Below are positions 44,398-53,872 of a stretch of 64,000 nt of DNA, one piece after another. Source of the DNA: Planctomycetales bacterium (GTDB lineage Bacteria; Planctomycetota; Planctomycetia; Planctomycetales; Planctomycetaceae); NCBI GenBank assembly GCA_026400835.1, contig JAPLOA010000047.1, positions 1-64,000 of the forward strand, read 5' to 3'. Under the pieces are notes generated by a model. The model made no database searches. It saw nothing but the letters and a program-made list of their open reading frames with translations, and was not told the origin of the DNA. Position numbers and translations under genes: made by a program. How positions within the stretch are numbered: position 1 is the first letter of the stretch; each line of letters starts with the position of its first letter.

Positions 44398-45276
44398 TCA
44401 GAACACTCCATAGAAACCATGTTTCACAAACTGAATTTGTTCGCCGTTGGCTCGGTAATCGACTCCAACATCGTACAGCAGATGATCCAGTTCGTGATGG
44501 CGCTCTTCAACGAACCGAATGTAGCCGTCAGGATACTGCTGCCAGTTCAGGAAGAACAACAGTTGATCGATGTTAACGCCTGAGAAATAGATCGTGTCGC
44601 AAGTTCGTTTGTTCGCCAGACAGATCGTCTGACAATCTCGCAATTCCGGTCGGTACAGATCATCCAGGGACACTCGCCACGTGTCGCAATAAACGGAGCA
44701 TTCCAGCTTGTCGACAATTTCTTTCTGCTGCTTTTGTGCATCGAAGAAGAAGTAGTAATTCTCCAACTGACGGCCGCCCGCTGAGAACTCATACGCGATC
44801 CCGGATGAGACCTGACTGCCTGGGTTGCCGATATACAGATGGACGACATCCAGCACGCCATTCTGCTGGGCAGCCCGCTCAGTAAGATCGAACGAGAACA
44901 TAAAATATGGCAGCCGTGGATCAGCGGTTTGAGGAAATCTCAGCAGCCCCTCAGTCGCTTCTTCGAGTCGTTCGATGGAAACAAGTCGACCCTGCCGCTC
45001 GTAGTCGTAGATGTAAATCTCGAGCGCCCATTCACCGTCGACTCTTTTGACCCCGTAGATGCTGCGAAAATCACCGATGCCCCGTTGGATGGCCTGAAGA
45101 ATCATTGTGCCCCACGCCGCATGAGGCATCTCATTGACGGCTTTGAACAGCAGAACGCTGGGGCGGAGTTTGCCATTTCCCGATGCTGGCGGCTCATAGG
45201 GCCAATGACAATAATTGAAGTAAGGATCGCCGCTCTTCATTCGCTCAATCAACAGTTCCCGGAGAGGCTTTTCCAT
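44398..45276 (-). CDS. Conserved-looking hypothetical protein
   Basis: 292 residues, no signal peptide or membrane segment, rich in aromatic residues. I do not recognise the family. Visible parts: YFNYCHWPYEPP, a basic motif SIYGVKRVDGEWALEIYIYDYERQG given here split as SIYGVKRVDGEWALE and IYIYDYERQGR, then FMFSFDLTERAAQ, VVHLYIGNPGSQVSSGIAYE and a C-terminal LLFFLNWQQYPDGYIRF. Alternating beta strands with charged ends suggest a beta-rich fold of two similar halves. It stands between the DUF1501 palindrome and lpxI on the minus strand; the 180-base gap to lpxI does not prove an operon. Confidence 0.72.
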   Translation of the reverse strand: MEKPLRELLIERMKSGDPYFNYCHWPYEPPASGNGKLRPSVLLFKAVNEMPHAAWGTMILQAIQRGIGDFRSIYGVKRVDGEWALEIYIYDYERQGRLVSIERLEEATEGLLRFPQTADPRLPYFMFSFDLTERAAQQNGVLDVVHLYIGNPGSQVSSGIAYEFSAGGRQLENYYFFFDAQKQQKEIVDKLECSVYCDTWRVSLDDLYRPELRDCQTICLANKRTCDTIYFSGVNIDQLLFFLNWQQYPDGYIRFVEERHHELDHLLYDVGVDYRANGEQIQFVKHGFYGVF

Positions 45277-45455
45277 CTCGTGGATCTTCTGAGAACAGAA
45301 TAACGAATGAACCTCAATGCCGGTCTTTTTGTCGGAGAAGGACTTTCGGAGTGTTGTACCAAACGCCGGTCTGCTTGTAGTGGTCGCTTAAGTCAACGGG
45401 CCGAATGAACACTCATTTCACCGAACACTCATTTCACCGAACACAAGGACCGACA

Positions 45456-46415
45456 TTACGCAGCGGCGAGCAGTGCGAGTTCTTCGGCGTTGACGGCGAC
45501 GATGGCAATTCCAAACTTGTCAGCGATGGCAGCCACTTCCTCCGGATTGATGATGATCGTCATGCCGGCTTCAATTGCCAGCACCTTTCCGCCGGACTCG
45601 TGCATCGTCTTGATCGTGTCTGCACCAACGGTCGGCACATCGAATCGCATATCCTGTTTCGGCTTGGCCACTTTCACTACCGTGAAGCCACCGCGTCGAC
45701 ACAATTCCCCCGCACGACGAATGCAGCGATCGGTCCCTTCAATCGCTTCCACAGCAATTACTGCGGTGTCATTGATCACGACGGTCTGGCCAATATCAAG
45801 TCGGCCCATTTCACGAGCCATCTCCCAGCCGAACCGAATGTCTTTCCACTGAGCGGCGTTGGGGCGGCGACTGGTCAGAAATCCATGTTTCACAAGAAGC
45901 TCCGGGCAGTATTTCAGGGCGGAATCAAAGATCAGATTGTCCCGCTCAAACTCACGAATCACCGCCAACAGCAGCGTGTCGTCTTTCTTGTTCTCGCGAG
46001 CATAGCGAACCCACATATGGATGGTCCGCCAGTCCGGCATCAAGCGAAGCCAGCGGAACGGATGAAAGAGAACGGTCTTCTCAATCTTTCCCGCCATAAT
46101 GATTCGCTGAACCCCGGCTTTTTTGAACAGCCGAATCGCTTTACCAAAACGCGCGAGCGGAGCGAAACGAAATGCATCGCAGGCGTCATAGAGTTCATCC
46201 GAAGCCATGCCAGCCACGCCAAGTCCATAAACATAGTGACCAGCATTGCGAGCGGCACGAGCAAACCGAATGGGAAACTCTCCCGCTCCGGCGAGAAGAC
46301 CGAGCCTCATCGGAGGCATCGCTTCCACCGCAGAAATCGAATCGAGCCCCGCTACAGCCGGTCTCACGAACGGCAGTATGTCAGGATAGGAATCTGAATT
46401 GACCGGCGTAGACAT
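45456..46415 (-). CDS. lpxI: UDP-2,3-diacylglucosamine pyrophosphatase LpxI
   Basis: 319 residues. LpxI (DUF1009) hydrolyses UDP-2,3-diacylglucosamine to lipid X, the fourth step of lipid A synthesis, replacing LpxH. The N-terminal domain starts LGLLAGAGEFPIRFARAAR and has AGKIEKT; the C-terminal domain has GQTVVINDTAVIAVEAIEGTD, RRGGFTVVKVAKPKQDMRFDVPTVG and IEAGMTIIINPEEVAAIAD, all typical. It is followed on the same strand by the unknown gene, and lpxD is upstream. Cytoplasmic, membrane-associated. The bacterium probably makes lipid A. Confidence 0.95.
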   Translation of the reverse strand: MSTPVNSDSYPDILPFVRPAVAGLDSISAVEAMPPMRLGLLAGAGEFPIRFARAARNAGHYVYGLGVAGMASDELYDACDAFRFAPLARFGKAIRLFKKAGVQRIIMAGKIEKTVLFHPFRWLRLMPDWRTIHMWVRYARENKKDDTLLLAVIREFERDNLIFDSALKYCPELLVKHGFLTSRRPNAAQWKDIRFGWEMAREMGRLDIGQTVVINDTAVIAVEAIEGTDRCIRRAGELCRRGGFTVVKVAKPKQDMRFDVPTVGADTIKTMHESGGKVLAIEAGMTIIINPEEVAAIADKFGIAIVAVNAEELALLAAA

Positions 46416-46623
46416 GTGAACTGACTGTGGTGATTTGTTACGGAGGATGGCATTGTGCGGCCGTCCTCGGATGAAAATTATTACTCTGCGTAACGTCTGA
46501 TTCTTTGTTCAGGCGAAACGCGCCGGGCGGGTCTGATACTCAGTCGTTCAACTCAATTCAGCCAGCCAAAAAAATCTTAATCAGCAACTGAGACCGCTAA
46601 AGTCCTGACAAAAACAAAGTGAT

Positions 46624-47757
46624 TTACGCGGCTGCGGAGTCTCTGCTGTCAGGCTTTACCCCCGTTTCTGCTCGCAATCCGGAGGCCGGATCCTGCAGTC
46701 TAACGCGAAGCCCTTCCAGTTCTTTCTCCATTTTCCTGACGGTATCTCGGATCTCCGGAAGTCGCCGGAGAGCCATCAATTGGCGAGTCGTCTCAGCCAC
46801 CGGACCAGCAGGCGAACCGAGATAAGTCTGCCCGCCAGGCATGTCACGATGAACCCCGGCTTTGGCTCCAATGATCGCACCATCACCAAGATGCACGTGG
46901 TCGGCAATACCAACCTGCCCCGCGCAGACGACAAAATCGCCTGTCGTTACGGAGCCAGCTAAACCGACCTGCCCCACCAACAGATTGTGTCGACCAATCT
47001 GACAGTTGTGAGCAATCATCACCTGATTATCGATGCGAGTCCCGGACCCGATTACTGTCTCACCAATCTTCGCACGATCGATAGTGGTCCCAGCCCCAAT
47101 CTCCACGTTATCACAAATTCGCACTGTACCATAATGTGGCAATCGCTCATGACCACCGTTCACAAAGCGATAGCCAAAGCCGTCGGCACCAATCACGCAG
47201 GCCGCATGAATGGTGACATGATTTCCAATGATGATATCGTGGTACAATACCGTATTCGCATGCAGGGTCACATTGTCGCCAACAACACAGCCATCGCCGA
47301 CGACGACACCGGATTGAATTTCACAACTGTGACCAACGACCACATCGCGACCAATGACCGCCAGCGGATGAATATTCGTGTTCGCACCAATCTGAGCCGT
47401 TGCGTCGACCACTGCGTCCGGGGAAACGCCGATGCGCGGACGTGCCCTCAGGGGACGCAGAATCCCGGCGATCGACAGGAGCGCTGTTTCAGCTTCAGGG
47501 ACCAACAGAAATGTTCGATCCGTGTAAGCGGATAACTCATCCTTAACCACCAGCGGGGCAACGATGACCTTACACTTCGATTGTTTTACTCGAGGAAGAT
47601 TCTTTGCGTCGCCAACGAAGCTTATGTCGCTCTCCAATGCTCGATCGACAACATCCACTCCTGTGATGGTGCGAAGAGGATCACCGAGCACTACTGCGTC
47701 AAGAATTTCGGCAATCTCACCTGCCGTTAACGATCTTCGCGCGGTTCCACCGTTCAT
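46624..47757 (-). CDS. lpxD: UDP-3-O-acylglucosamine N-acyltransferase LpxD
   Basis: 377 residues from the ATG at 47757, which is directly preceded by GGGAGGGCAGG, a strong ribosome binding site; an upstream GTG (47808) is less likely. The N-terminal uridine-binding part (TAGEIAEILDAVVLGDP; DISFVGDAKNLP) is followed by a left-handed parallel beta-helix of hexapeptide repeats (VVVGHSCEIQSGVVVGDGCVVGD region), with the catalytic His in IAHNCQIGRHN and a C-terminal helix. It adds the second 3-hydroxyacyl chain in lipid A synthesis. Length is normal for LpxD. It precedes lpxI with a 208-base gap. Confidence 0.95.
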   Translation of the reverse strand: MNGGTARRSLTAGEIAEILDAVVLGDPLRTITGVDVVDRALESDISFVGDAKNLPRVKQSKCKVIVAPLVVKDELSAYTDRTFLLVPEAETALLSIAGILRPLRARPRIGVSPDAVVDATAQIGANTNIHPLAVIGRDVVVGHSCEIQSGVVVGDGCVVGDNVTLHANTVLYHDIIIGNHVTIHAACVIGADGFGYRFVNGGHERLPHYGTVRICDNVEIGAGTTIDRAKIGETVIGSGTRIDNQVMIAHNCQIGRHNLLVGQVGLAGSVTTGDFVVCAGQVGIADHVHLGDGAIIGAKAGVHRDMPGGQTYLGSPAGPVAETTRQLMALRRLPEIRDTVRKMEKELEGLRVRLQDPASGLRAETGVKPDSRDSAAA

Positions 47758-48620
47758 CCTGCCCTCCCTGTGCTCGTCCGAGTGCCGAATTTCACTGTCC
47801 AGCTTCACCCGATGATCATAGCGCAGGCGCGGAGATCACCGCAATAGGAAGCTTTTGCGCCGAATCGCAACAAGGCCCCCAACAAATCATCCCCCAGAGA
47901 ATTAGCGACGAAAACCCGCACATTCGGCCGCTCTGTCCGACATCTTCAATCACAATCCAGATGACTGCTCCCAGTTCTCGTTTTCCCTGAAACGACGATT
48001 GAGATTCGTACCGCCCAGCGGAGCGATGGTTTCTCCGGCAACCGCGCCGAGCCGCTCAATGCCGTCCTCAGCGCTACTCCAACAACTGAGCCTCGGGAAG
48101 TTTCAAGTAAACCTGCACCTGACGAGAATGTGTTCACAAGTACAGATACCTGCCCCGTTTCCCGGGCCATCGCCGCCACTTCCAGCCTCCATTATGACAG
48201 CCGACAAACCACATTCCGTGACGCGTTGAATGGCGGGATATTCCGATGCACAGATGGCGGAGAATTCGTTAGGTAGGGTTGTATGGACTTGTTCACGCTC
48301 CGAGTCTCAAAACTCCGGACAAATCCGTGGCGTTTGTTTCTGGCGGGTTTATACATTCACCCTGGGGAAACTGGTCTCCCTGAAGTTTCACAGGAACGTT
48401 TCCGTTGCCATCAGTTCACAACGTGGTACGATTCCGACGGAGTCTCCCTTCCAGCATTGAGAATTGTCAGCGACGCCGGTCCTGTCATGCGTGAGATCCT
48501 ACGGAGTGGCTTTCGCGACACTGCAGGTTTGGTATTCGTGGGGGGCTTCTGTGGTGATTCAATCTGTCTCAACTGTCCACTGCAGAATTCCGCCCTCGCA
48601 AGCCGAATGACATACGGTCG
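47758..48620. other. Long non-coding spacer before the kinase
   Basis: About 860 bases between lpxD (minus) and the large kinase gene (plus). Several frames of 70-130 codons cross it on both strands, but their amino acid use is unlike the neighbours and they overlap each other. I see no RNA gene, repeat or hairpin that stands out. The kinase and lpxD promoters must be here. Confidence 0.5.
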
Positions 48621-51600
48621 ATGCCGCAGATTAAATCCAAAGAGGCTCTTAAGTCATTTCTCTTGACTTCGCGATTGCTGTCCCCAGCGGACTGGAATTC
48701 CGCCGCGGGGCAAATTTCGGACGCCACTTCTGTCGATGCCATTCTGCAGACTCTCGAGCGACGTCAACTGTTAACGCCGTTTCAGAGCGGTCGCATTCAG
48801 AAGGGTGAAACCGAAGGTCTGGTACTTGGCCGATACAAGCTTTTGTATCGCAATGCGTCCGGCAGCTTTGCTCGCGTTTTCCGCGCTGCGTCGACGGATG
48901 ACAACAGCATCGTGGCTCTCAAATTACTTCGCGAACGTTGGGTCGATGATCCACGAACGGTGGCAAGTTTCGAGCGTGAAGCTCGTATCTGCCAGAAGTT
49001 TATTCATCCAAATATTGTCTCGATTCTGGACATCGGCAACGAGGGACGATTTCACTATTTCACGATGGAGTTCATTGAAGGTGGAAATCTCCGCGACTTC
49101 ATGAACATCCGCAAGACATTGTCGCCGCTTGAGGCGACTCGATGCATCTACCAGATCTGCCAGGGTCTGGAATACGCGTTGAAGATGGGGGCCTCTCATC
49201 GCGACTTGAAACTCACCAACGTTCTTATGAGCAGCACCGGGGTCGCAAAACTCGTCGACTTTGGTCTCGCCGGCGCGGAGAACGCAGCACAGGCCGGCAC
49301 AAGCGATGATGTTCAACGTGCGCTCGAATACTCAACGCTGGAACGCGGCACCAATGCACCTCGTAATGATCCACGCAGTGACATTTTCTTTGCAGGCTCG
49401 ATCTATTACGAATTGCTCTGTGGCGAAGGTCCGTGGTCGCGGACTATCGATCGGGAAGAAAAATTGCAGCTAAGCCGTTACTCCAACGTGCGGCCGCTCA
49501 AGCAGGTCCTGCCCGGACTTCCCGAAGGCATCTATCGAATTGTGAAGACAATGATGGAACTGAATCCATCATCGCGGTACCAGAATTATGTCGAGGTCAA
49601 CAAAGATCTCCGCACCTTGCTGGCGGAACTGGGTGAGCCCACCGGTGACGCCGGTAAGAAGAGCTCCGCATCATCCGGTGTTCCAGGGGCTAAATCAGGT
49701 TCTTCTTCTGGCGGAAAGTCGGACAAAAAGTCGTTCAATCTGATGGTTGTTGAACCAGGACGAAAACGAGAAAAGAAGCTTAAGCAATATTTCGAACAGT
49801 ACTCGTTTGCGTTGAACTTCGTTGAAGAGGCTTCTGTCGCGTTTGAGAAGCTGAAGGGCAAAACGCCGCCGGACGGATTGTTGTTCATGGCGGACGTAGA
49901 TGCCGCGCCGGTTCTGGAACTTTATTCCAAAGTTCAGGCGTACGCGCGCACATTAAAAGTGCCTTGCGTGGCCGTATTCGCGGCAGAAGAAGCGGACGCG
50001 GTCAAGAAACAGATCTACTCAACGAAGTTCGGCGCGACGATGTTTCAGCCGACTTCGCCGCGCGACCTCCGTCAGCACTTTGCGGAAATCGCCGGTTTTG
50101 ATTGCGGCCCCGTAGCGCCGGCAGAACCACCAAAACGAAAAGAGGCGCCCACTGCCAAAACTGGTCCGGCAAGTAAGTCTCCAAAACTTCCGGAACCGGC
50201 AGCCGATTCAGATATCGTTTTTGACGATTCAGACATTGAAGTCAGCTCGAAGCCTGCGGCGCCACTGAAGCCATCGGGCGATAAGCCGAAGTCCGCTTCG
50301 AAGGCATCGCCGCCAGTCGCGGTCCCTTCAAAGGAATCGACATCAGAGAAGCCTTCCGAGCCGAAGTCCCCGCCCCTGGAATCGACTCCTGTTTCTGCTG
50401 GAGCGAGCACTGAAGCCGCTGCTGCGAAGGCACCAGTTCCTCAACTTAATGCGGCGCAGAAAGCAGCGGCAATCCGTGCTGCTCAACGAGCCGCCGAACG
50501 GGAAGCGATCGAAAAAGCGGCTGCAGAGAAAGCAGCGGCCGAACGTGCCATTATCGAAAAGGCGGAACAAGAAGCTCAGGAGAAAGCAGCTCGCGAACGG
50601 GCCGAACTCGATCGTATCGCCGCTGAAAAAGCGGCCGTGGAAGAGGCGGCTCGGAAGAAAATCGAAGAAGAAGAGCGAGTGGCCCGCGAGAAAGTCGAAG
50701 CCGCACGTAAAGCCGCCGAAGAAGCCGAGCGTAAGAAAGCCGAAGAAGAGCGAATCGCCCGCGAGAAGGCGGAAGCAAAACGATTGGCCGCAGAAGAGGC
50801 TGTTCGCAAAAAGGCAGAAGACGAACGCATCGCGAAAGAGAAAGCGGAAGCGGAACGCCTTGCGGCCGAAGAAGCAGCTCGCAAGAAAGTCGAAGACGAA
50901 CGTCTCGCCAGGGAAAAGGCCGAGGCCGAACGAGTCGCTGCCGAAGAAGCAGCTCGCAAGAAAGCCGAAGACGAACGTCTGGCGGCTGAAGAAGAGGCTC
51001 GCAAGAAAATCGAAGAAGAACGTATCGCCGCGGAGAAAACTGTAGCGGAACGTCTGGCTGCTGAAGAAGCGGCTCGTAAGAAAGCCGAAGAAGAACGCAT
51101 CGCCGCGGAGAAAGCAGAGGCGGAACGTCTCGCTGCCGAAGAAGCAGCTCGCAAGAAAGCCGAAGAAGAACGTATCGCCGCGGAGAAGGCAGAAGCCGAA
51201 CGACGGGCTGCCGAAGAAGCAGCTCGCAAGGCTGAAGAAGACCGCATCGCGAAGCTAAGGGCGGAGGAAGATCGTCGTATTGCGGAAGAAGCCGCGAGAA
51301 TCAAGGCCGAAGAAGAACGCATCGCCGCTGAACGTGTCGCTGCGGCTGAACGAGCACGGGCTGAAATCGAACTTGCCGAAAAGGCGATGGCTGAAAAATT
51401 CGCGGCTGCTCGTCGAGCACTCGAAGAACAACAAGCGGCAGCCCTCGCTGCCGCCGAGAAAGCTCAACTGGAACGATTGGCTGCTGAAAAGCTGGCCGCA
51501 GAGAAACTCGCTGCAGAACGAGCGATCGCGGATCGAGAGCGTGCGGAACGAGACGCGGCCGAGAAACTTACCGCGGTTGAACGGGCTCAGCAGGAAGTGG

Positions 51601-52409
51601 ACGCGGCTGCTCGTGAATTGACAGCACGTATTGCGGCGGCTGAACGAGTCGCCAACGGGCTCGAACCGGAAATCACGGTCACGACGGAAGCGTCAGAAGA
51701 GGATCAACTGCTGGCGGAGATCGAAGCCGAAGAGAAGGCGAAATCCGCCGCGCGAGCTCAGGCCGAAGAAGATCAGATCCTGGCCGAGCTGGAAGCTGAA
51801 GAGAAGGCCAGGGCGAAACTCAATGCCGCCGAGAAGTCTACTGCGACGCCTGCACCAGCGACTTTGGTTGAGGTCTCAACTCCTGCTGATGTTGTTGATC
51901 AGATTGAGAAAAAATCAGAAGCGGCCGAGCCTTCAATAATCGACATTGAAGCCAGCATTGAAGAGAAACCTGATTCCGCACCACAGCCACAAGCTGCTAA
52001 GCAAAACCAAAATCCATCATCCAAAGCCGATAAAAAGGGCGGAAAGAAAAAAGGCTCGAAGGGCGAAAAAGCTCCTGAGCCGCCAGCAAAAGTGCAGTCA
52101 CCACCACCGGCTCCTCAGAAGCCTGCAGCGCCACAGCCTCAGCCCGTAAAGGCGGAGGCTTCAAAGTCTGAAGCGAACGGGCAACCGGCCACAAAGCCAC
52201 AAACGGTGAAAGCCGATACGCCAGCGGCAAAAGCTGAGCCGAAATCAAAAGAGACGGTTGCCGAAAAGACATCGAGCAAAGAGAAAAGTCTCGCACCCGA
52301 AACGCCTGAAGCGCCCGCAGCAAAGTCTTCTGCCGGCAAACTGATTGTTGTGGGCGGCGTGATCGTAGCCGTCGTCGGTGTCGTCGTGTGGTTCGCGCTG
52401 TTTCAGTAG
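48621..52409 (+). CDS. Membrane-anchored Hanks-type kinase with receiver-like domain and coiled coil
   Basis: 1262 residues. A kinase domain spans ~70-335: the P-loop is unusual (NASGSFARVF instead of GxGxxGxV), the ATP lysine is Lys101 in VALKLL, the catalytic loop is HRDLKLTN (193-200) and DFG is at 213-215. The APE motif is weakly kept. Residues ~370-500 resemble a response-regulator receiver domain (FNLMVVEPGRKREKKLKQYF; FGATMFQPTSPRDLRQHF), where the phospho-acceptor Asp region reads GLLFMADVD. A Pro/Ser/Ala linker leads to ~480 residues of Glu/Ala/Lys/Arg coiled coil (~600-1085). A second Pro/Lys/Ala linker ends in one membrane helix at the C-terminus (LIVVGGVIVAVVGVVVWFAL). The kinase should lie in the cytoplasm, tethered by its tail. 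Substrate unknown. Confidence 0.88.
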   Translation: MPQIKSKEALKSFLLTSRLLSPADWNSAAGQISDATSVDAILQTLERRQLLTPFQSGRIQKGETEGLVLGRYKLLYRNASGSFARVFRAASTDDNSIVALKLLRERWVDDPRTVASFEREARICQKFIHPNIVSILDIGNEGRFHYFTMEFIEGGNLRDFMNIRKTLSPLEATRCIYQICQGLEYALKMGASHRDLKLTNVLMSSTGVAKLVDFGLAGAENAAQAGTSDDVQRALEYSTLERGTNAPRNDPRSDIFFAGSIYYELLCGEGPWSRTIDREEKLQLSRYSNVRPLKQVLPGLPEGIYRIVKTMMELNPSSRYQNYVEVNKDLRTLLAELGEPTGDAGKKSSASSGVPGAKSGSSSGGKSDKKSFNLMVVEPGRKREKKLKQYFEQYSFALNFVEEASVAFEKLKGKTPPDGLLFMADVDAAPVLELYSKVQAYARTLKVPCVAVFAAEEADAVKKQIYSTKFGATMFQPTSPRDLRQHFAEIAGFDCGPVAPAEPPKRKEAPTAKTGPASKSPKLPEPAADSDIVFDDSDIEVSSKPAAPLKPSGDKPKSASKASPPVAVPSKESTSEKPSEPKSPPLESTPVSAGASTEAAAAKAPVPQLNAAQKAAAIRAAQRAAEREAIEKAAAEKAAAERAIIEKAEQEAQEKAARERAELDRIAAEKAAVEEAARKKIEEEERVAREKVEAARKAAEEAERKKAEEERIAREKAEAKRLAAEEAVRKKAEDERIAKEKAEAERLAAEEAARKKVEDERLAREKAEAERVAAEEAARKKAEDERLAAEEEARKKIEEERIAAEKTVAERLAAEEAARKKAEEERIAAEKAEAERLAAEEAARKKAEEERIAAEKAEAERRAAEEAARKAEEDRIAKLRAEEDRRIAEEAARIKAEEERIAAERVAAAERARAEIELAEKAMAEKFAAARRALEEQQAAALAAAEKAQLERLAAEKLAAEKLAAERAIADRERAERDAAEKLTAVERAQQEVDAAARELTARIAAAERVANGLEPEITVTTEASEEDQLLAEIEAEEKAKSAARAQAEEDQILAELEAEEKARAKLNAAEKSTATPAPATLVEVSTPADVVDQIEKKSEAAEPSIIDIEASIEEKPDSAPQPQAAKQNQNPSSKADKKGGKKKGSKGEKAPEPPAKVQSPPPAPQKPAAPQPQPVKAEASKSEANGQPATKPQTVKADTPAAKAEPKSKETVAEKTSSKEKSLAPETPEAPAAKSSAGKLIVVGGVIVAVVGVVVWFALFQ
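50630..51310 (+). repeat. In-frame 75-bp tandem repeat encoding 25-residue coiled coil
   Basis: Inside the kinase gene a unit of 75 bases (25 residues, of the form EEAARKKAEEERIAAEKAE then AERLAA) recurs, about eight or nine units, the cleanest between 51000 and 51220. Adjacent copies match exactly or nearly so, including at third codon positions, so the array has probably grown by duplication. It may vary in number between strains. Confidence 0.8.
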
Positions 52410-52806
52410 CATCTTCTGACGATCAGTCACCGCCAGGGCGATATCAGTTTCCTCAATCGAATCTCAAGTCGCTGATCCAGATTTAGAGCTGCGTTCGTTG
52501 CCAACGCGACAAGTCCTGCGGGCTCCGTTCCTGACTGGGACTCGTAGCCTCGTCCACTACGAAGTGCCTCCATCATTTTGTCTCCCATCATTTTGTCCCC
52601 CATCATTTTGTCAAAGCCCTCAGTCTCTCATCACGCCCAACAGGCGACCTTTGCTCAGCGTTCAAAAGCAAGTCTGGCTCGCACACGATTTCCCTCCTCG
52701 GTGACAAAGAAAAAAATGATGTCGTCGGTTATCGTTCATCAACCATGAGGTGGCCAGTTGACAGCCTCGTCCATCCGAATATTTCGACCGGGTAGTTCTT
52801 ACAAAC
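52410..52806. other. Spacer with CCATCATTTTGTC triplet repeat
   Basis: About 400 bases between the kinase and the KaiC-like ATPase gene. CCATCATTTTGTC occurs three times (52570-52582, 52585-52597, 52600-52612) with a period of 15 bases. I see no gene in the region. Confidence 0.6.
52570..52612. repeat. Three tandem copies of CCATCATTTTGTC
   Basis: The three 13-base copies are identical and separated by two bases (TC, CC). Such short direct repeats suggest iterons, a regulatory array or replication slippage. Confidence 0.85.
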
Positions 52807-53688
52807 ATGAGCCTTCCACGACACTCCACAGGAATCCTACGACTCGACCAGGCCTTGGGAGGCGGAATCATCCCCGGCACGCTGACCGTGGTCATGGGAG
52901 CCACCGGAATCGGCAAGACTCAATTGGGAGTGACCTACGCTCATGCCGGGATCGCTCAGGAAGGCCAGTCCGGTATTCTGTTCGACCTGACAACTCGCGG
53001 CGATTCGCAGAATCAGACCGAGTATGCTCAGCGGATGTTCGGGTGGAAGTTTCGTCAGCGATCTTTTGCCGACGTGTTTGATCCGAACGTCGTTTGGGAC
53101 GCAGAAAAGATTCGTTCAGACTATCTGCACGTATTCAATCGCGGTGGCCGACGAGTGACTATCGGCGACATGCAGCCCGAAGAATGGCAGGAGTTCAAGG
53201 CCGATTTAATGAGACGCCTTGATCAGACCATCGCCTACTTCTATGGCAACTTTGTCCACGGAGTACGTCGGTGCGTGATCGATGGCGTTGAGCCAACAAC
53301 GAAGGATTCCGACTCATTCCAGTTTCATCTGTTCGACTATGTTTATCATCAGGTGCTGCGTAAAGATCACGACTGGCTGGCGCGAGATCTTTTCCGTGTT
53401 CATTTCCGTTCGCAGGAACCGGAGGTGATGAAACATGCCTACGATCATAATTCGATCAGCGGCCTGCTGCTGTATACCAGTCATGAAGTCATGCTGGATG
53501 ATCTGATCAGCCGGCCAATTCAGTCGGGCGATGTGTTATCGAACGCGAACACGATCATCATGATCGGGAAGACTCGCGACGGAAACAAAATGGGGCGAGC
53601 TCTCTACGTCGCCAAACATCGCGGCAGTGCTTGCGAAGAAACCATCATGCCGTTTCATATCACGGAACGTGGCCTGGTGTTCGAGTAG
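52807..53688 (+). CDS. KaiC/RAD55-like RecA-family ATPase
   Basis: 293 residues. It begins with [19 protein letters not shown] and a Walker A GATGIGKT at 31-38, typical for RecA/KaiC/RAD55-type proteins that hold a single ATPase core. A Walker B-like hydrophobic strand ends in CVIDGVEPT, and a RecA-like later strand ([27 protein letters not shown]) resembles the KaiC C-terminal strand pair. An ~80-residue middle part rich in aromatic and acidic residues differs from standard KaiC. The role is unknown; relatives act as signal-linked ATPases. Its stop TAG lies within the first unit of a palindromic repeat (53685-53724). Confidence 0.8.
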   Translation: MSLPRHSTGILRLDQALGGGIIPGTLTVVMGATGIGKTQLGVTYAHAGIAQEGQSGILFDLTTRGDSQNQTEYAQRMFGWKFRQRSFADVFDPNVVWDAEKIRSDYLHVFNRGGRRVTIGDMQPEEWQEFKADLMRRLDQTIAYFYGNFVHGVRRCVIDGVEPTTKDSDSFQFHLFDYVYHQVLRKDHDWLARDLFRVHFRSQEPEVMKHAYDHNSISGLLLYTSHEVMLDDLISRPIQSGDVLSNANTIIMIGKTRDGNKMGRALYVAKHRGSACEETIMPFHITERGLVFE

Positions 53689-53784
53689 CGTGGGCTTCAG
53701 CCCACTTGCCGCCTCCCTCAAAACGTAGCGTGGGCTTCAGCCCACTTGCCGCCTCCGCCAAACGTAGCGTGGGCTTCAGCCCAC
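53685..53784. repeat. Three tandem GTAGCGTGGGCTTCAGCCCAC palindromes
   Basis: The 21-base palindromic unit with core GGGCTTCAGCCC occurs at 53685, 53725 and 53764, spaced by 39-40 bases, with TTGCCGCCTCC linkers between. The first unit supplies the stop codon of the ATPase gene. The same core occurs at 5292-5313. It is REP-like and probably mobile or expandable. Confidence 0.88.
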
Positions 53785-53872
53785 AAAACGCATCCACTGT
53801 CAAAAATTGATTCGTAAACCCAACGCCAACGCGTTCCGGCTGACGGGCTCAACGCCGGTCTCCAACCAGCAC

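Noticed and set aside
50576-51322. 248-codon Ser/Ala-rich minus frame
   Set aside because: Complement of the 75-bp repeat array in the kinase gene; the Ser/Ala repeat is a by-product.
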